Assembly: GCF_002443255.2 (NCBI RefSeq)
Contig: NW_019211458.1
Span: 19,237,509-19,301,508 of the forward strand
Length of the DNA stretch: 64,000 nucleotides
Reading direction: 5' to 3'
From: Varroa destructor
Taxonomy: Eukaryota; Arthropoda; Arachnida; Mesostigmata; Varroidae
Shown: piece by piece, positions 24,718-35,831 of the stretch
How the letters are laid out: each line of letters begins with the position of its first letter
How positions within the stretch are numbered: the stretch's first letter is position 1
The notes under the pieces: model-generated
Told to the model about the DNA's origin: nothing
What the model saw: the letters and a program-made list of their open reading frames with translations, nothing else
Database searches by the model: none
Position numbers and translations under genes: made by a program

Positions 24718-27045
24718 CTCTCTCTTTCCTTCTATTTTTCCTTTTCTTTTTTCTCCTTCCCATCGTTCACCGTGCGCTTGTGCCTCGCTTTGCGACGATC
24801 GAGACTCGGGCGGGCTGCGTCACAGGCTGTCTGTCCCACGAGCAGCAACGCCTGAGAGCAAAGAACGAAACGCAACGGTAGAACTGCGCAGGGGGCGGGC
24901 GAGCGAGTGAAGGTTATGGCGACACATGTAATTCTCCACCGCATCGTAGTGGTCGCATCAACGCCGACTTTCTAGCTACCGGCCATCTAGCTACGTTTTC
25001 GTCGTCATGGCTGTCGTTGTTGTCGCCCTTGCCATCGCTGTTGTAGGACACTCGGAGGGAGACCCGGGATACCCGGCGGCTCCTATTCTTGTCCCACGCC
25101 ACCGACACAGCCAACGAACGGGAGCGTTACCATCAGCACTGGAGCCACCGCCGGTAGCATTACGACTGACATGGAGGGTGAGCACTCGGGGCTGCGGCCT
25201 TAGAAACGCGGATGGAGCAGACAAGGCAAGAGGAGCGTTCGCTGTGCAGACATAGGAGACCCTAAGAGCCTGCGAAGGCGGTGAGTGAGAGAGCGAGAAA
25301 CTTATATATTGTCGTCATTATGGAAATGTCGGCACCCATCCTGTCGCTAGACAGCAGCTAGCGGCCTGCAAGCAGCCACCAGCAGGAGGACCCTTGACCC
25401 ACGAAGCCCTGCACAGCCCTTTCAATAGCAGTAGCCGTGCCTTTCTACCCCCATCCTCCACAACCCCAGTTTTTCTTCCACTCCTTCCACAACTCGAGCG
25501 AGCGAGCGACAGACGACCGCCAACGGCTGAGCGCCTGGGGCGGCAACAGCAGTTCCTCGACGACGCTCCCGTTCCGCCTCCTGGAGAAGTTGCCCGATTC
25601 TCCGAACCACTTTGCACATTTTTGCCTTGTCACACTCTCTAGAAGTTGCCTACCACAGGAGCTGCTGTGTGGCGTCTCCTTACTGAAGCCCTAGTGACAC
25701 TCAACCAGCTTTTCGATGCTGTCGCTGCAGAACGACGATAGCAGATACCTCTCCGTCGGTACGACAAGTTAGTGTAGGGCCAACGCTGGTTGACATTGCT
25801 GGCAACTGCCATTCATTCTAGCCATACTATAATACTTCTATCATTTCATTTCTCTGTGCAGCAATGGGAAACTTAACGAAAAGCTTTCCCGTTCGCTCAC
25901 TTTCTCGTAATAGACTGTCTTTGCGAGATCCCTTACCCTGGAGCGAATTCGTATAAGTATCCCTCTACAGCATGTATGCTGCCTTTATTGTGGCTCGGTT
26001 AGCCAGCCGTTGTCGGCCTCTGTAGCATTATATCGCATTTGTGCGCGAACGTTCTCGTGTTCCGTTGGCCAACCCTTCTTATTCGTTTGCCCCCTCAAAC
26101 GAACGTGATCGCCATCACCCGGCGGCAAACGAGTTGTCGCCCTTTTTTAAACCAACCTAGTCGTTTAGTGGACTCAGGCCATTTTCTACGTACTTTGTCT
26201 CCCCCGCCCCCCCCTCCGTCTTTCTCTCTCTCGCTGCTTATCCCGTGCGTTGGATACAAATAGACAACAAGCAAAGTTTCGTCGACGAGAGAAAATGCCC
26301 ACGTGCCTGTCAGTGCATCTATACATTTTTGCTCGGTTCAACTCGTGACTTTATGCCAACGACGACGGTTCCCGCCTAGCAAAATTCATCTAATTCATCA
26401 GGCAGCGCGATCTTACAACTGGCGCCGCTACCGCCGCCGCGTGCACATTCCACTCGTGCGAACGCTACTTTACGATCGAAAGAGAGGCAAAGCTGGAAGG
26501 CTTATGATTCTCTGGGGTCGACGTTGAGCTTATTGACAATAAATGTATTCGGGCAGAAGAAACATTGATTTCTGCCCTTTTGTCCTTTGGCTTCTAGCCA
26601 TGTTCGCTTTTGTCTTTGCTTGCCCTTCAGGCGGCGCCAATTTTTTTGCCAAGGATGGTGCAATTTGAGGGGTTGCACCACGAATCATGCAGCAGATACC
26701 TGACAGTTGTTAAAGCGAAGTTGCTGCGGACAGGCCGATCCAGCTGAGAGTTGCCAGTTTTATACAGTACTATATTGTACAAAGTATATACTGCATTAAA
26801 GTAATCCCATCTATTTGGTATGTCAATACTACTAAGGCTCTACAAATTTTTTATAGGGTTTCCGCTACTACTTGTGCGTTTCCGGCTACTGTAAAGACGA
26901 GCAGCAGGGGTATATTAAAGGTTTCTCAAATGGTAAGATTTCAGGTATTTTAAATTATTTAAGTAACCTGGAAGGTAATATATCATAAAATAGCCAAATG
27001 CATGGGAGGCGAAAAGTTATACTGAACCACCATAAAAACACCCAA
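24718..27045. other. GC-rich then AT-rich non-coding block
   Basis: From 24.7 to 26.7 kb the DNA is GC-rich with pyrimidine tracts (about 24660-24770 and 26190-26240) and many overlapping short frames, none recognised. From 26.76 kb it turns AT-rich, with stops in all frames. No element is recognised before the hairpin at 27046. Confidence 0.4.
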
Positions 27046-27090
27046 CGTTATTTAGCCGAATCAAACTCAGTTTGATTCGGCTAAATAACG
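27046..27090. repeat. Perfect 21-bp hairpin (45-bp inverted repeat)
   Basis: Bases 27046-27066 are exactly complementary to 27070-27090, with only TCA between them. The arms begin CGTTATTTAGCCG and meet at CAAAC/GTTTG. Pairing stops abruptly: the next flanking bases (A on the left, G on the right) do not match. A 21-bp perfect stem cannot be expected by chance in 64 kb. It is shorter than an animal pre-miRNA and has no flanking homopolymer tract. Possible origins are a template-switch mutation, the collapsed ends of a fold-back element, or a dimeric protein-binding site. Confidence 0.95.
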
Positions 27091-27311
27091 GATGATGTAC
27101 GCAGAGTTTTATAAATACGGCCGCGTACAATAATATTCCGTCCATATACATATGGTGGTATACATGCTGCCTCTTATTTTTTTGCAGCTCCGTAATATGC
27201 CGCCCTTACCTTGATTGCTCCTTTTGAAAACCTCGTGCTAGTACAGGACACCGTCTGTTTGAACGAAGCACGCTGTCAGTTGTCGACCTTTTACGGTGCA
27301 AGCGTTGGTAG
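27091..27311. other. Spacer with a strong splice-acceptor-like site
   Basis: CTCTTATTTTTTTGCAG ending at 27187 is a textbook polypyrimidine tract and 3' splice site on the plus strand. All three downstream frames hit stops within about 40 bases, so no coding exon follows directly. Confidence 0.25.
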
Positions 27312-27518
27312 GTGCCCGGCTGGCAGTGTCACGCGATTCTCTGCGCTTACATCGTCCACGCCACCCTTACCAATGCCGAAGGTATCCCTTCCGTTCGCAG
27401 CAGTCCTGTCAAGAAATTTCTGCAGCGTGAGCTGACGCACGTCATACCACCCGCTTCATTAAGTGAGCGTCAAAAGCGTGCCATTAATTTAAAAAGCCCT
27501 GCTATTCCGTTGGCTTGA
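27312..27518 (+). CDS. Coding-like segment, unassigned exon candidate
   Basis: A frame opens just after an in-frame stop at 27309-27311 and runs to a TGA at 27516-27518. From about 27339 to 27460 it uses codons typical of a real exon (GCC, ACC, ATC, CTG, CAG, GAG, AAG, GTC). It encodes a mixed, partly amphipathic peptide with a cysteine pair near its start and a basic C-terminus. It has no ATG, so it would have to be an internal or terminal exon; a possible acceptor CAG at 27324-27326 has a poor pyrimidine tract. An overlapping frame (27211-27435) is also open. I recognise no family. Confidence 0.17.
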   Translation: MPGWQCHAILCAYIVHATLTNAEGIPSVRSSPVKKFLQRELTHVIPPASLSERQKRAINLKSPAIPLA

Positions 27519-29458
27519 CGCGCCCGAAACCTGTGAGAAAAACAGGCTTCGGGAGATAGGGTCCTTGCAATCACCCCCCTGACGCCGCTAGGCTTAGTTC
27601 TATAAGCTGGCAATATATGAGACTGCTTGCGTCCTCCTCCGCTCCTTTCTTTGTTCCTTTTTCTCGTCCTCCAATTTTTTTCTTTTTCTGTGTCCGCCAT
27701 GATGGATTACAGATCGGAGCTTGCGGCTGCCCGCGGTTTTCCTTCAAGCTAGTCGGCGATGGCTTGCTTAATTCCACCGTTCACAGCCAGTGATCCTGGT
27801 GTAATCATCCAGAATTTGCACGAATACTTTGCTTCAGCTCGTCTCTGTCTTATTAACAAATTTAACTCTACCTTCCATTGATAAAAATCCAGTGAACATT
27901 TTGAGCTGATACCCGAAATGCGATTTCGGTAATTTAAGATAAACCCTGGCGTTAAATCTTGACAGGGAAAGAAATAGCTGCACATGCCAAACTCGTGGAG
28001 TAAGTACGTACGTATCGACATACACTATACAAGCGCGCATAAATCCATTTACTAAATTTAGACACACCTTGCACCCTCAATAATGCACTTGTATGCAAAA
28101 CTAGCGCGAAGATAACGCGTTGTTGCTTACAATAACGATATCCCATCGAGCAGACGTTGCTGAATCTTTGGGACCCATTCGACCCACTCGGCCCGTATCG
28201 GTAGTGATCTTCCCTTGCACCCGTATAAGACAAACGCAACAATCTACAACAGGCAACCGCCAGACATAACACAAGACTGTTTGATCTGTGGGTGCGTGTG
28301 TATCGATGTGACATAAACGCGGCACATACATCGCCGGCAGTGGCGGTCGGCATATTCAGTGAACTATGGCAGCATCCTGCTATTGGCGGCTTCTATAGAG
28401 CTGCCTTGAAGCCATGGAGCAGTGGGCTACTGCTTGGTCTGCCACAGCCACTGGGCCAGCGTTGCTCGTTTCCGGCGAAGATCTTAACAAAGCCTTTTCT
28501 GCTCCAAGCCGATGCATTCGCGCGCAGCTCCTTCTGTTGGTGCAGCTGCTTCTCGCCACTGTAACGGCAATACGGTTACGTGGCTGTTGCCACAGTTTAT
28601 TCTTATTTGCTAGTGTTGTCGTTATCACTTTCTAATCAGTTGATACTGTCTTTTATTTGGTGAGTTTGTCATCCGTGGCCTCTCTCTTTCCTCGGACTCT
28701 TCCTATAGTTGCAGGCTTGCGGTAATGGCGAAAAAACAGTTTTGTTCTTGAGGATAGCCAGCAGGGTAAAATGGTTTGCTTAGGCTTTCCTTTGCTGTTC
28801 GGCCATACCACGACCAGGGTCGTCCCTCTTGTGCACTTTTACCTAACCGGTGCTGTATATGTTGTCGTGAACAAGAGCGGCAGACTGCCTGCCTTTACAG
28901 GGTTCCTAGTTGCGTTCATCTTGCATCACCACGTGCAACGGTGGCGGCTGTTTCTGCTTCTACTACCACCACCCTCATTGCAGCTATTCGCTTTTGCTAA
29001 AACGTGATGGGTGCAACAGCTTTAGTTGACTGTTACTCAGGGGGTCGAACGGGTAGCGAGCACCACCGCTGGGAACGGTCTGAGCCGAAAAGACCAAAGA
29101 ATGAGTACTTTGAACAACGCAACGTGAACGAACGCTTCCAACAGCGCGAAGACACTGCCATTCCACGTCTTTTCTGTCTTCGACTCTCTCGGTCCTGCCT
29201 TGGGTGCCCGTCTAATGCACGGAGGTCCGGCGTAAGGCCATTATTAAGTCGCAATTTTGATGCAGCCAGGCCGCACTTCAGCTCTCTAACTCTTCAAGTG
29301 GGCCGTCAGGTTCCAAGAGTTTTGAGACTCGAACGTCTGCTGGTGTTGCCGCCAGGGGAAAACAAAACTGGCTTGTCAGGAAGCGCATTGAGGGGCGGTG
29401 GCGGTAAGAAGTGGGACAATAAGGGGTACAGAAAAGCCAATCTGTCTCCGGTGCTATT

Positions 29459-29476
29459 GCTGCTGCTGCTGCTGCT
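29459..29476. repeat. (GCT)6 microsatellite
   Basis: Six perfect GCT units. In one plus-strand frame this reads as a leucine run, which explains that frame's apparent hydrophobic segment. Confidence 0.9.
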
Positions 29477-30817
29477 ACCGACTTTGGCTCTTCCAGTATC
29501 CTCTTCAGTGGCGTGCTTTACATAGTACTCTTTTCGTGCGCAGCAAGCGACGCTCTGAAGTCTCCTTTTCTTATTCAATTGAAATATTCCACTCAGCGCC
29601 AGATGCTTTAGAGCGGCTTACCCCGTGGCTTGTGTATCGCCATTTGTATTTCTTAGGTTTTCCCTACACGACCTAAAATTGATTGCCTAGATTAACGTAT
29701 TAGCTAGTGTACTATATCTTTGCGGAGATTAAGGTAACAAATAGATGGTATACGTTTCAAATGTTGGCTCTGCCAGATGGTTTTGTCATTATATGCTTCT
29801 TATATATTACAGCCGGTCTGATATTGCGTAGGTGCTTTCTTTAATTATGCAGATCGTAGATGCAGGCCTTTTCAGGATGTTATTTCTAACTCCGAACAAA
29901 GTTTATCGAGCTCTTCGTCGCAGCGGGCATCTGCTCATCCACTCTTTTTCCCAAAGCAAGCTAGCTATTTTTAGAACAAGACCATGGGCCCCTCATCGAG
30001 GAAGCGAGAGGATCGTCTTTAAGATGTGAGCGAATATTATTAACCAACGTCTTCACGCTGGGCGCCCGCTGTTATTGAAAGCTTTTTTTAATCCGAAAAT
30101 GACGGCCTACATTATCGCCGATTTCCATGTGGTTTTCAGAAGTTCGAAGAAGATTTCCACGAGGCATTGTGGAAATTCCTCAATAGGGATTAAAATGAAA
30201 GAGCCCGAAAACAAAAAGCCATTTCTAACGATCCCTAGTATGGAGGTTAGGGGCAGTTTTGAGAAGAAGAATGCCTATCGTTAACTGGCCTTTTACGATT
30301 GTCTCCAAAAATTGACCGTTTTGAAATGCTGCGTATTTTTTGGACGTTCTCACTTATGCTTTGGGATTTTTGACCTACTTGAATTATGTATTCTTTAATG
30401 CGTCCACGCTTACTAATATTGCTTGATGCACAGTTTCTGTTCAAAAGCTATTCGCTTTTAGAAACAAGATCTTTTAGAAATTTCCAGTGCGAAAAAATTA
30501 ATAATAATTACATCATAATTACAACATAATTAACATCTGAATAGAGATGAGTGGACCTTATATTGATTAAACACGACTGTCCAAATTGACACTTTTGGCA
30601 CACTCAAAAAATGTTTTATTTAAATATAGATTTTTAGTTATTTATTAGAAACAAATCACGAGCAAAGCTTCTTCTAGTTTTCTAGTTGATTAGTTTGTAG
30701 CTCAATGGAAAGTTTTCGTTTACAATTATTTTAATATGAAGAACACTAGTTCGATGGTTCAACAGTTTTTTTATTCATTATTTGAATATAAACTAAATGA
30801 TCTCTAAGTAGACATTC

Positions 30818-30847
30818 AAATCTAAGTAAATCTCAGTAAATCTAGTT
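30818..30847. repeat. Three imperfect 10-bp tandem repeats
   Basis: AAATCTAAGT, AAATCTCAGT and AAATCTAGTT lie head to tail. A partial related unit (TCTCTAAGTA) sits just upstream at 30801-30810. Small local minisatellite. Confidence 0.8.
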
Positions 30848-30933
30848 AGATTGAGAAACGAGGCAATGGAACTTCATATCTAATAACAAGTAATAAGTAC
30901 TTCTTTGGATCGCACTAAGAAAGAGCGTACTGT

Positions 30934-30957
30934 TATATATATATAGAGAGATAGAGA
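30934..30957. repeat. TA then GA simple repeat
   Basis: A TA run (about six units) passes directly into GAGAGATAGAGA. Compound microsatellite. Confidence 0.85.
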
Positions 30958-32101
30958 ATCAAGCAATCCTTGATTACCAACAACGAGCCTGTACACGTAG
31001 AAATGCCCAACTTCAAGGATATCTTTGCCCGAAAGTTCCAGGCCGTTGCAGCAAACTGGCCACAAGCATGCAATATTCTATGTTACACATAATGTCCAAC
31101 AACTCCAATTGATTTCTCTACTTCGTCATATAAACAAAACGCTGATTCAGTCATAGAAAAAGAAAACAACATGTTTTTAGGCGATGTCGTACTTTTTAAT
31201 GGTGGATGATTGTAATATAAATGAGAAGCCATGTTTTATCAACACATGGCCGTCGTTGTCCATGCTGTCGCCTTGGGCAAAAACGACGTACCATATAATG
31301 GCACCTTCGGATTTTGTCCATTAGGAAGAGTATATATGCCAATCTGTCGGCTTTCTCCTCTAAGCTGCCTACCTGAACTATAGTCGATTGACACAGTGGC
31401 GTTATGGAGTCTGGCCTGTACATAGATAAGCCCTATAAAAATCACTTAATCTGACCGAAAAACAAGTCAGCCCGTAGATAAGATCCCGACGTTTGCTGAA
31501 CGCTGGGGCTGGTGACTCAGCAAATCTCTCTTATACTCAGGCTAACGAAAAAGCTATTGCAATATCGCAAACGATCTACATATTGATCCGAGGTACGCAA
31601 AATAGAAGACACTTCCTTAAAGAACATTTGCTTCGTTCCATAAGTCATGAACTAGTAGCCTTCTATTTATCATTATAAAAGTATTAGATATTGGCTTGGC
31701 AATAGGAAGAAAACCTTACTTACCTTATTAACAAAAGCCGATTTCGAAGCGGCCATTGGGAGCATTTTATGGTGAGCAGGATTATAAAGGAACCTGACGT
31801 ATTGCTTACTTATGTCATGACCTTAAAGCTCGGGGATAGCATGTTGGGCTAAAAACGGTGGACAATATAGCTACGATTACCACTAAAACCTTCAATGTTT
31901 TTACATAGTAATTCCCGGAAAATCAAAAAAAGAATACATGCATTTTTAAAGAAATAGGGACATCAAATATCGAAATATCTCCATTATTAACCAAATAGTT
32001 GTAATCAGCTGTCATAGTTAGACGCAGATAAAAAAGATGTTGCTCACGCTTGCCGACAGCTGTGTGTGTCTAACAATTAACTTATTGTTGCTTCATAACA
32101 G

Positions 32102-32234
32102 AAAACCGAACTCAGAGCACGCCTAGTTCAGGCCAAATTGGTCAACGATCCATCTTTAAGTCGCCGACAGGTTGTGACCTGTTTGCAAGGTCAGCAATTC
32201 ATGATGACGCTGAATGTTATTTTAAATATAATAG
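32102..32234 (+). CDS. Exon candidate bounded by splice-like sites
   Basis: A 133-base segment is preceded by TTATTGTTGCTTCATAACAG, an acceptable pyrimidine tract with AG at 32100-32101. It is followed by G/GTATAC at 32235. It is open in one frame for 44 codons. The peptide starts with charged residues (K, E, R), contains SRRQ near residue 21 and ends in a hydrophobic LNVILNII stretch. Codon use (CTC, GCC, CAG, GTC, CTG mixed with A/T-ending codons) is reasonable for coding sequence. I recognise no family. It lies immediately upstream of another coding-like frame at 32241, but in a different phase, so the two would need an intervening splice or are alternatives. Confidence 0.22.
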
Positions 32235-32240
32235 GTATAC

Positions 32241-32537
32241 ATGCACAGTTGGGAAGTCACTTGCGGTGTTTCCGTCTCTATTATTATTATGCCCGCTATA
32301 TTCACTGTTGTTCTTTTAGGAGCGATACAAAATGCCGCTTTTGACAACAACTGCGCCATCGTCATCAACGCCATTATTATCCTCAATATCGGTGTCAGCG
32401 TAACGGCCCCATGCACATACATGACCTGCTTCTATCCAGTTGCTTTTCTCCACAGATCTTGTATCCTATCCACTAGCAGCGGTTTGCATTGTCATATGAC
32501 GAATGAGTCTGACACTCAGGCGTATCGGGACAACTGA
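32241..32537 (+). CDS. Small putative membrane protein or exon, 98 codons
   Basis: An ATG at 32241 opens a frame to a TGA at 32535-32537. Two hydrophobic stretches are visible, at about residues 9-29 and 38-56. They are separated by a short polar loop with D35-N36-N37-C38. The tail from residue 57 is cysteine-containing and then polar and acidic. In the loop and second helix nearly all codons are C-ending (GAC, AAC, TGC, GCC, ATC, GTC), unlike the surrounding AT-rich DNA. That is the main reason to take it seriously. No family is recognised. The start falls within the GTATAC-type donor context of the upstream segment, so both readings cannot hold unchanged. Confidence 0.22.
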   Translation: MHSWEVTCGVSVSIIIMPAIFTVVLLGAIQNAAFDNNCAIVINAIIILNIGVSVTAPCTYMTCFYPVAFLHRSCILSTSSGLHCHMTNESDTQAYRDN

Positions 32538-32586
32538 ACGTAGTACAGCAGTTTAGCGAAGCGGCCGTGAACGTGGTGGATCAGCA

Positions 32587-32768
32587 ATGAGCAATCGGAG
32601 ACACGGAATGATGACGCCAGAAGTGGACTTTAAAAGAGAACTGTGTTTTTGGGCTACTGTTGACAAGCGGAACTGGGGTAACTCGGCGGACTCTTTGCTG
32701 GTAGAAGTGCTTCAACGCGTTTGGCTATCCCCGCCGCCGAAAACCGTTGGAGAGACTAGCGACGCGAG
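32587..32768 (+). CDS. First-exon candidate with ATG and consensus splice donor
   Basis: ATG at 32587 (context AGCAATGA) is followed by 60 codons of coding-like sequence. Within the last codons it reaches GCGAG/GTGAGG, a near-ideal splice donor with GT at 32769-32770. If not spliced the frame ends at a TGA at 32770-32772. The peptide is mixed and charged, with three tryptophans, an LLVEVLQRVW helix-like stretch near residues 37-46, and a PPP turn. Codons such as CTG, GTG, AAG, GAC and GCG dominate. No domain is known to me and no acceptor-side partner exon is identified downstream. It is the best start-plus-donor combination in the window. Confidence 0.27.
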
Positions 32769-32772
32769 GTGA

Positions 32773-34507
32773 GGCTGTCGCTGTCTATTGTATGGCCTCC
32801 TAGTAGTAGTATCTGGTATTACTGTCGCCTGACGCAGCGCAGGCACATCAAACACGTGCTCTATTTAATCCGCAAGTGGTGCCTACTACTACGCTTTGCT
32901 TTACTAGCATCGCTTGGCAGCAGTCGTTGATGCCTTTCTGATGCCCTGTGCTTTACTATGTGCAGTCGACATTTCAAGCTCGATATTCTTTTCTATCGAG
33001 GTGCACGAACCATCGCCAGGACCTCAACAGCTGCTCAATGTGTGCATACATACGAACACTATCGTAAGCATTACGCTATGGCAATAACGCCAGGAGAGGT
33101 CAGCTTTCCGCTACATAGCTTTTGTCGTCGCCGAAGCATATGTGAACATCGTATAGTGCGCTGCAAAGTGTCGTCAGTTAAAGAACCGCTCGCATTACAA
33201 ATGCACATATACACATAACCATAGATATTATACGTATGTGTGTATGGTAGAATACCAATAGGATTCAGTCAGTGCTGACTCCGTGAGTCATCGCCAATTA
33301 ACAAGCACTAACGAGGGCAGTCACCAGCCATAGTTGCATGATCGCTCGGCTGCAATAACACCAATAGCACGTTCATATATGGATGACTATGAAGAATACA
33401 GAATTCTGCTCGTCTTTAACACTCACTTGACTTTTTTTTATCTGTTTGGCTCCCTAGTTGTGTGTAAGACTACTTTACAGTTGCGGCCGAGCAGCTGATG
33501 TTAGCGGCGACGTTGGCAAACAACCCCAGCTTTTCCCATCTGTGATCATATTACTTTCTGCTCGATGGAATACAACAACAGTTCCCCTCCAATGTCCTCT
33601 CTAGTCTTTGTATATCACTACTTGGTGACCGTCATCAAATGCAGCTTGCCTTAGCCCCATCTTTCTTGACGAGAGGGCGAGCGTGTAATACGTGACCCGT
33701 TCTATTTTGCCACGTGCGGGGACACGAACAGTACTAGCGGGGTTCATCCGTTCCCCGGCTGCTGCAGCTGTTATTCCGGCCACTGATAAGTTCGTAGCTC
33801 GACGAGTTTCACTCCAGAAATGACCATTCGTGTGTCGCCCCCATCTGCCTGCCCATAGAGACCCTTTCCATCTGATGGGCGCTCGCTTTTAGCAGGTTAG
33901 ATGAACGTACAAACAGCGATGCAGGATGTTTCGACAATGTGAGTGTGAATCACAAAAAAAACGCACCCAGTGGGAAATCACGGAGAGAAAAAGGTGCGAA
34001 CTCAGGGATGACTAAGAAAGGAACTGCAGCTTGAGTAGTTAGCCAACGGCTCCGAAAGCTTCCTGACGAAATTGCACATTATTAGTGTTAGCCGAAACTA
34101 AGCCAAGTAGTCAACCGCCGAGAGCTACAATTGAGGCACACATTAACATACTGAAGTGAATAAGGGTTGTATAATGGGACAGCCAAGGTAGGCACTGACC
34201 GCGACTCGGCCGCTGGCGACCAAAATCCGTCATTAGGTAAATGAATTGGCTTCTCGCCATGACCGTATTCCCCCCACGCGGTGAGCTCTCACGTCACTTC
34301 ACCTGCCTTCGCCACTCACCACCCTGCCGTTCGCGACGTAACCATTACCTAAATGTCCTATTTAGCTGTGCAGTTGTAGTCTGCCGGTGGAGTCAATGGT
34401 CGTTTGGACATAGTTAGTAGTGAGGCGTTCATCCGCGGAGACGAAAAGCGTGTCTGCGGTTACAGATACGAGTAATCCTTCCGGAGAGACAACACTATGC
34501 CAACTTC
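32773..34507. other. GC-richer non-coding block
   Basis: No gene recognised. Overlapping short frames only. If the 32587 segment is a true first exon, this would be intron sequence. Confidence 0.4.
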
Positions 34508-34530
34508 CCTCTTATGCTAAACATAAGAGG
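34508..34530. repeat. 9-bp hairpin, 5-nt loop
   Basis: CCTCTTATG (34508-34516) pairs perfectly with CATAAGAGG (34522-34530) around CTAAA. No flanking T-run. Function unknown. Confidence 0.6.
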
Positions 34531-35831
34531 ACTGTGATCGCGTAACTTGTTTCTGCATGTGAAGCATTATACGTTACGGCGATCCTGTTATCCTTCTCTT
34601 GTCTAGCGTTGTCTTTGAACATTTTCTCTTTAGCTCAATTTCGGCAGTTGTAGTTATGCAAACAACTTGCCGCATTCAAAGCTGAACATGAAATTATGTT
34701 TGTACGTTTCGTAACCATCTGTCTGTCGATATATATATACACTGGACTAGCATTCGTAGTTGGACGTTATTAATAGCATGCTTCTACGATGCTTTGGTTA
34801 CTGCTCTCGCCAAATGCGTGCAACGAAGCCCGGCAAAATACAAAATGCATGGTAATGTACATAATATATGTAGAGCAGACATATCTAGAGCAAAACAAGC
34901 ATGGCGAGTATAAACGATGTCATGGAATATTGCTGGTCGTATACCTGAACGGGCATACTTGAATTGAACAGTTTATGCATATATATATATATATATATGT
35001 CTATCCGTCTTAGAAGGTAGCGGTGTTACAGCCAGCGTTTTACATTTTGTTATAATTTATTATCATCTTTCAGAGCTTAATTGACACGTATGTAGGTATT
35101 TACGCGCGTACGGATCTGCTCAAAACCGTAATGTCGGAACAAGCCATTAACGATTGTTAAAAAACGTTGCCAAATAAAGAATATTATGGTGACCAGAGTC
35201 AATTACACGTAAGAATGTTAAAGCAGGCTATATTGCATATCTTTTACCTGTCAAAATGGCACCAAGTAAACCTGAAACGATCGTAAATGTTTTTTATTCG
35301 TCCCTGTTTAGGCTGTTTAAACGCTGACATAACAAATAGAAGCACTAACATCCGATCCATTAAGCGAAGCTAGCATTTAAAAGTATAAAATTGTTTATGG
35401 CAATTTCTGATCTCCTCTTATGCCGGCATAAGCTCTAAGCATGCTAAGTACACACGACTTAAACGTTGGGCTTATATTAACACGTTATCGTTTACACCCA
35501 CATATGCACTAACGTACTTATTATATCTTTTAGTATTCTTTAAGCAGCACATCAAGTCTATACTATAGCAAATGTATAGAGTGCATATCCATTTAAACCG
35601 CCTAAATAAGCGTAGAAAAGCTTGCAGAGCACAGAAATCGTTCAGAGGGCTCCTTCAAACTTTGCTCGTTGGTACCGTTTGTCCAGCATATCCTTTAATT
35701 TCTAGAGTTCTCTATGTTCGCTCCTTTACGTTCCTAAGAGCCTAGGTTCGACTTTCGAGATATAACAGTGTCCTCTATAGGTCGACAGGCCTTGGACAGC
35801 AAAGTACACTATTGGGTTAACTTGTTAACCC
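34531..35831. other. AT-rich non-coding block with AT microsatellite
   Basis: Stops are dense in all frames. It contains the (AT)10 repeat at 34979-34998 and a short AT run at 34729-34739. It ends in a 7-bp hairpin GGGTTAA/TTAACCC (35814-35820 and 35825-35831) directly before the long open frame that follows. Confidence 0.45.
34979..34998. repeat. (AT)10 microsatellite
   Basis: Twenty bases of uninterrupted AT. Confidence 0.95.

Larger units (their letters stand above)
27519..32101. other. Non-coding block: GC-richer to 29.7 kb, then AT-rich
   Basis: Frames of up to 173 codons (about 29004-29525) exist in the GC-richer half. Their products are low complexity, including a poly-Leu run encoded by a GCT repeat, and overlap open frames on the opposite strand. 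From 29.7 to 32.1 kb the DNA is AT-rich with only small repeats. No gene supported. Confidence 0.4.

Noticed and set aside
27952..28353. 133-codon minus-strand frame
   Set aside because: Overlaps another open minus-strand frame, with no domain and no coding-type codon bias.
29004..29525. 173-codon plus-strand frame
   Set aside because: Its hydrophobic run is only the (GCT)6 repeat, the opposite strand is also open over much of its length, and no domain is present.
31393..31401. CAGTGGCGT, resembling a Tc1/mariner terminus
   Set aside because: Only nine bases match, with no inverted partner and no TA duplication evident.
35740..35755. AGGTTCGACTTTCGA, resembling a tRNA T-loop
   Set aside because: The arms around the loop do not pair and no acceptor or anticodon arm is present.
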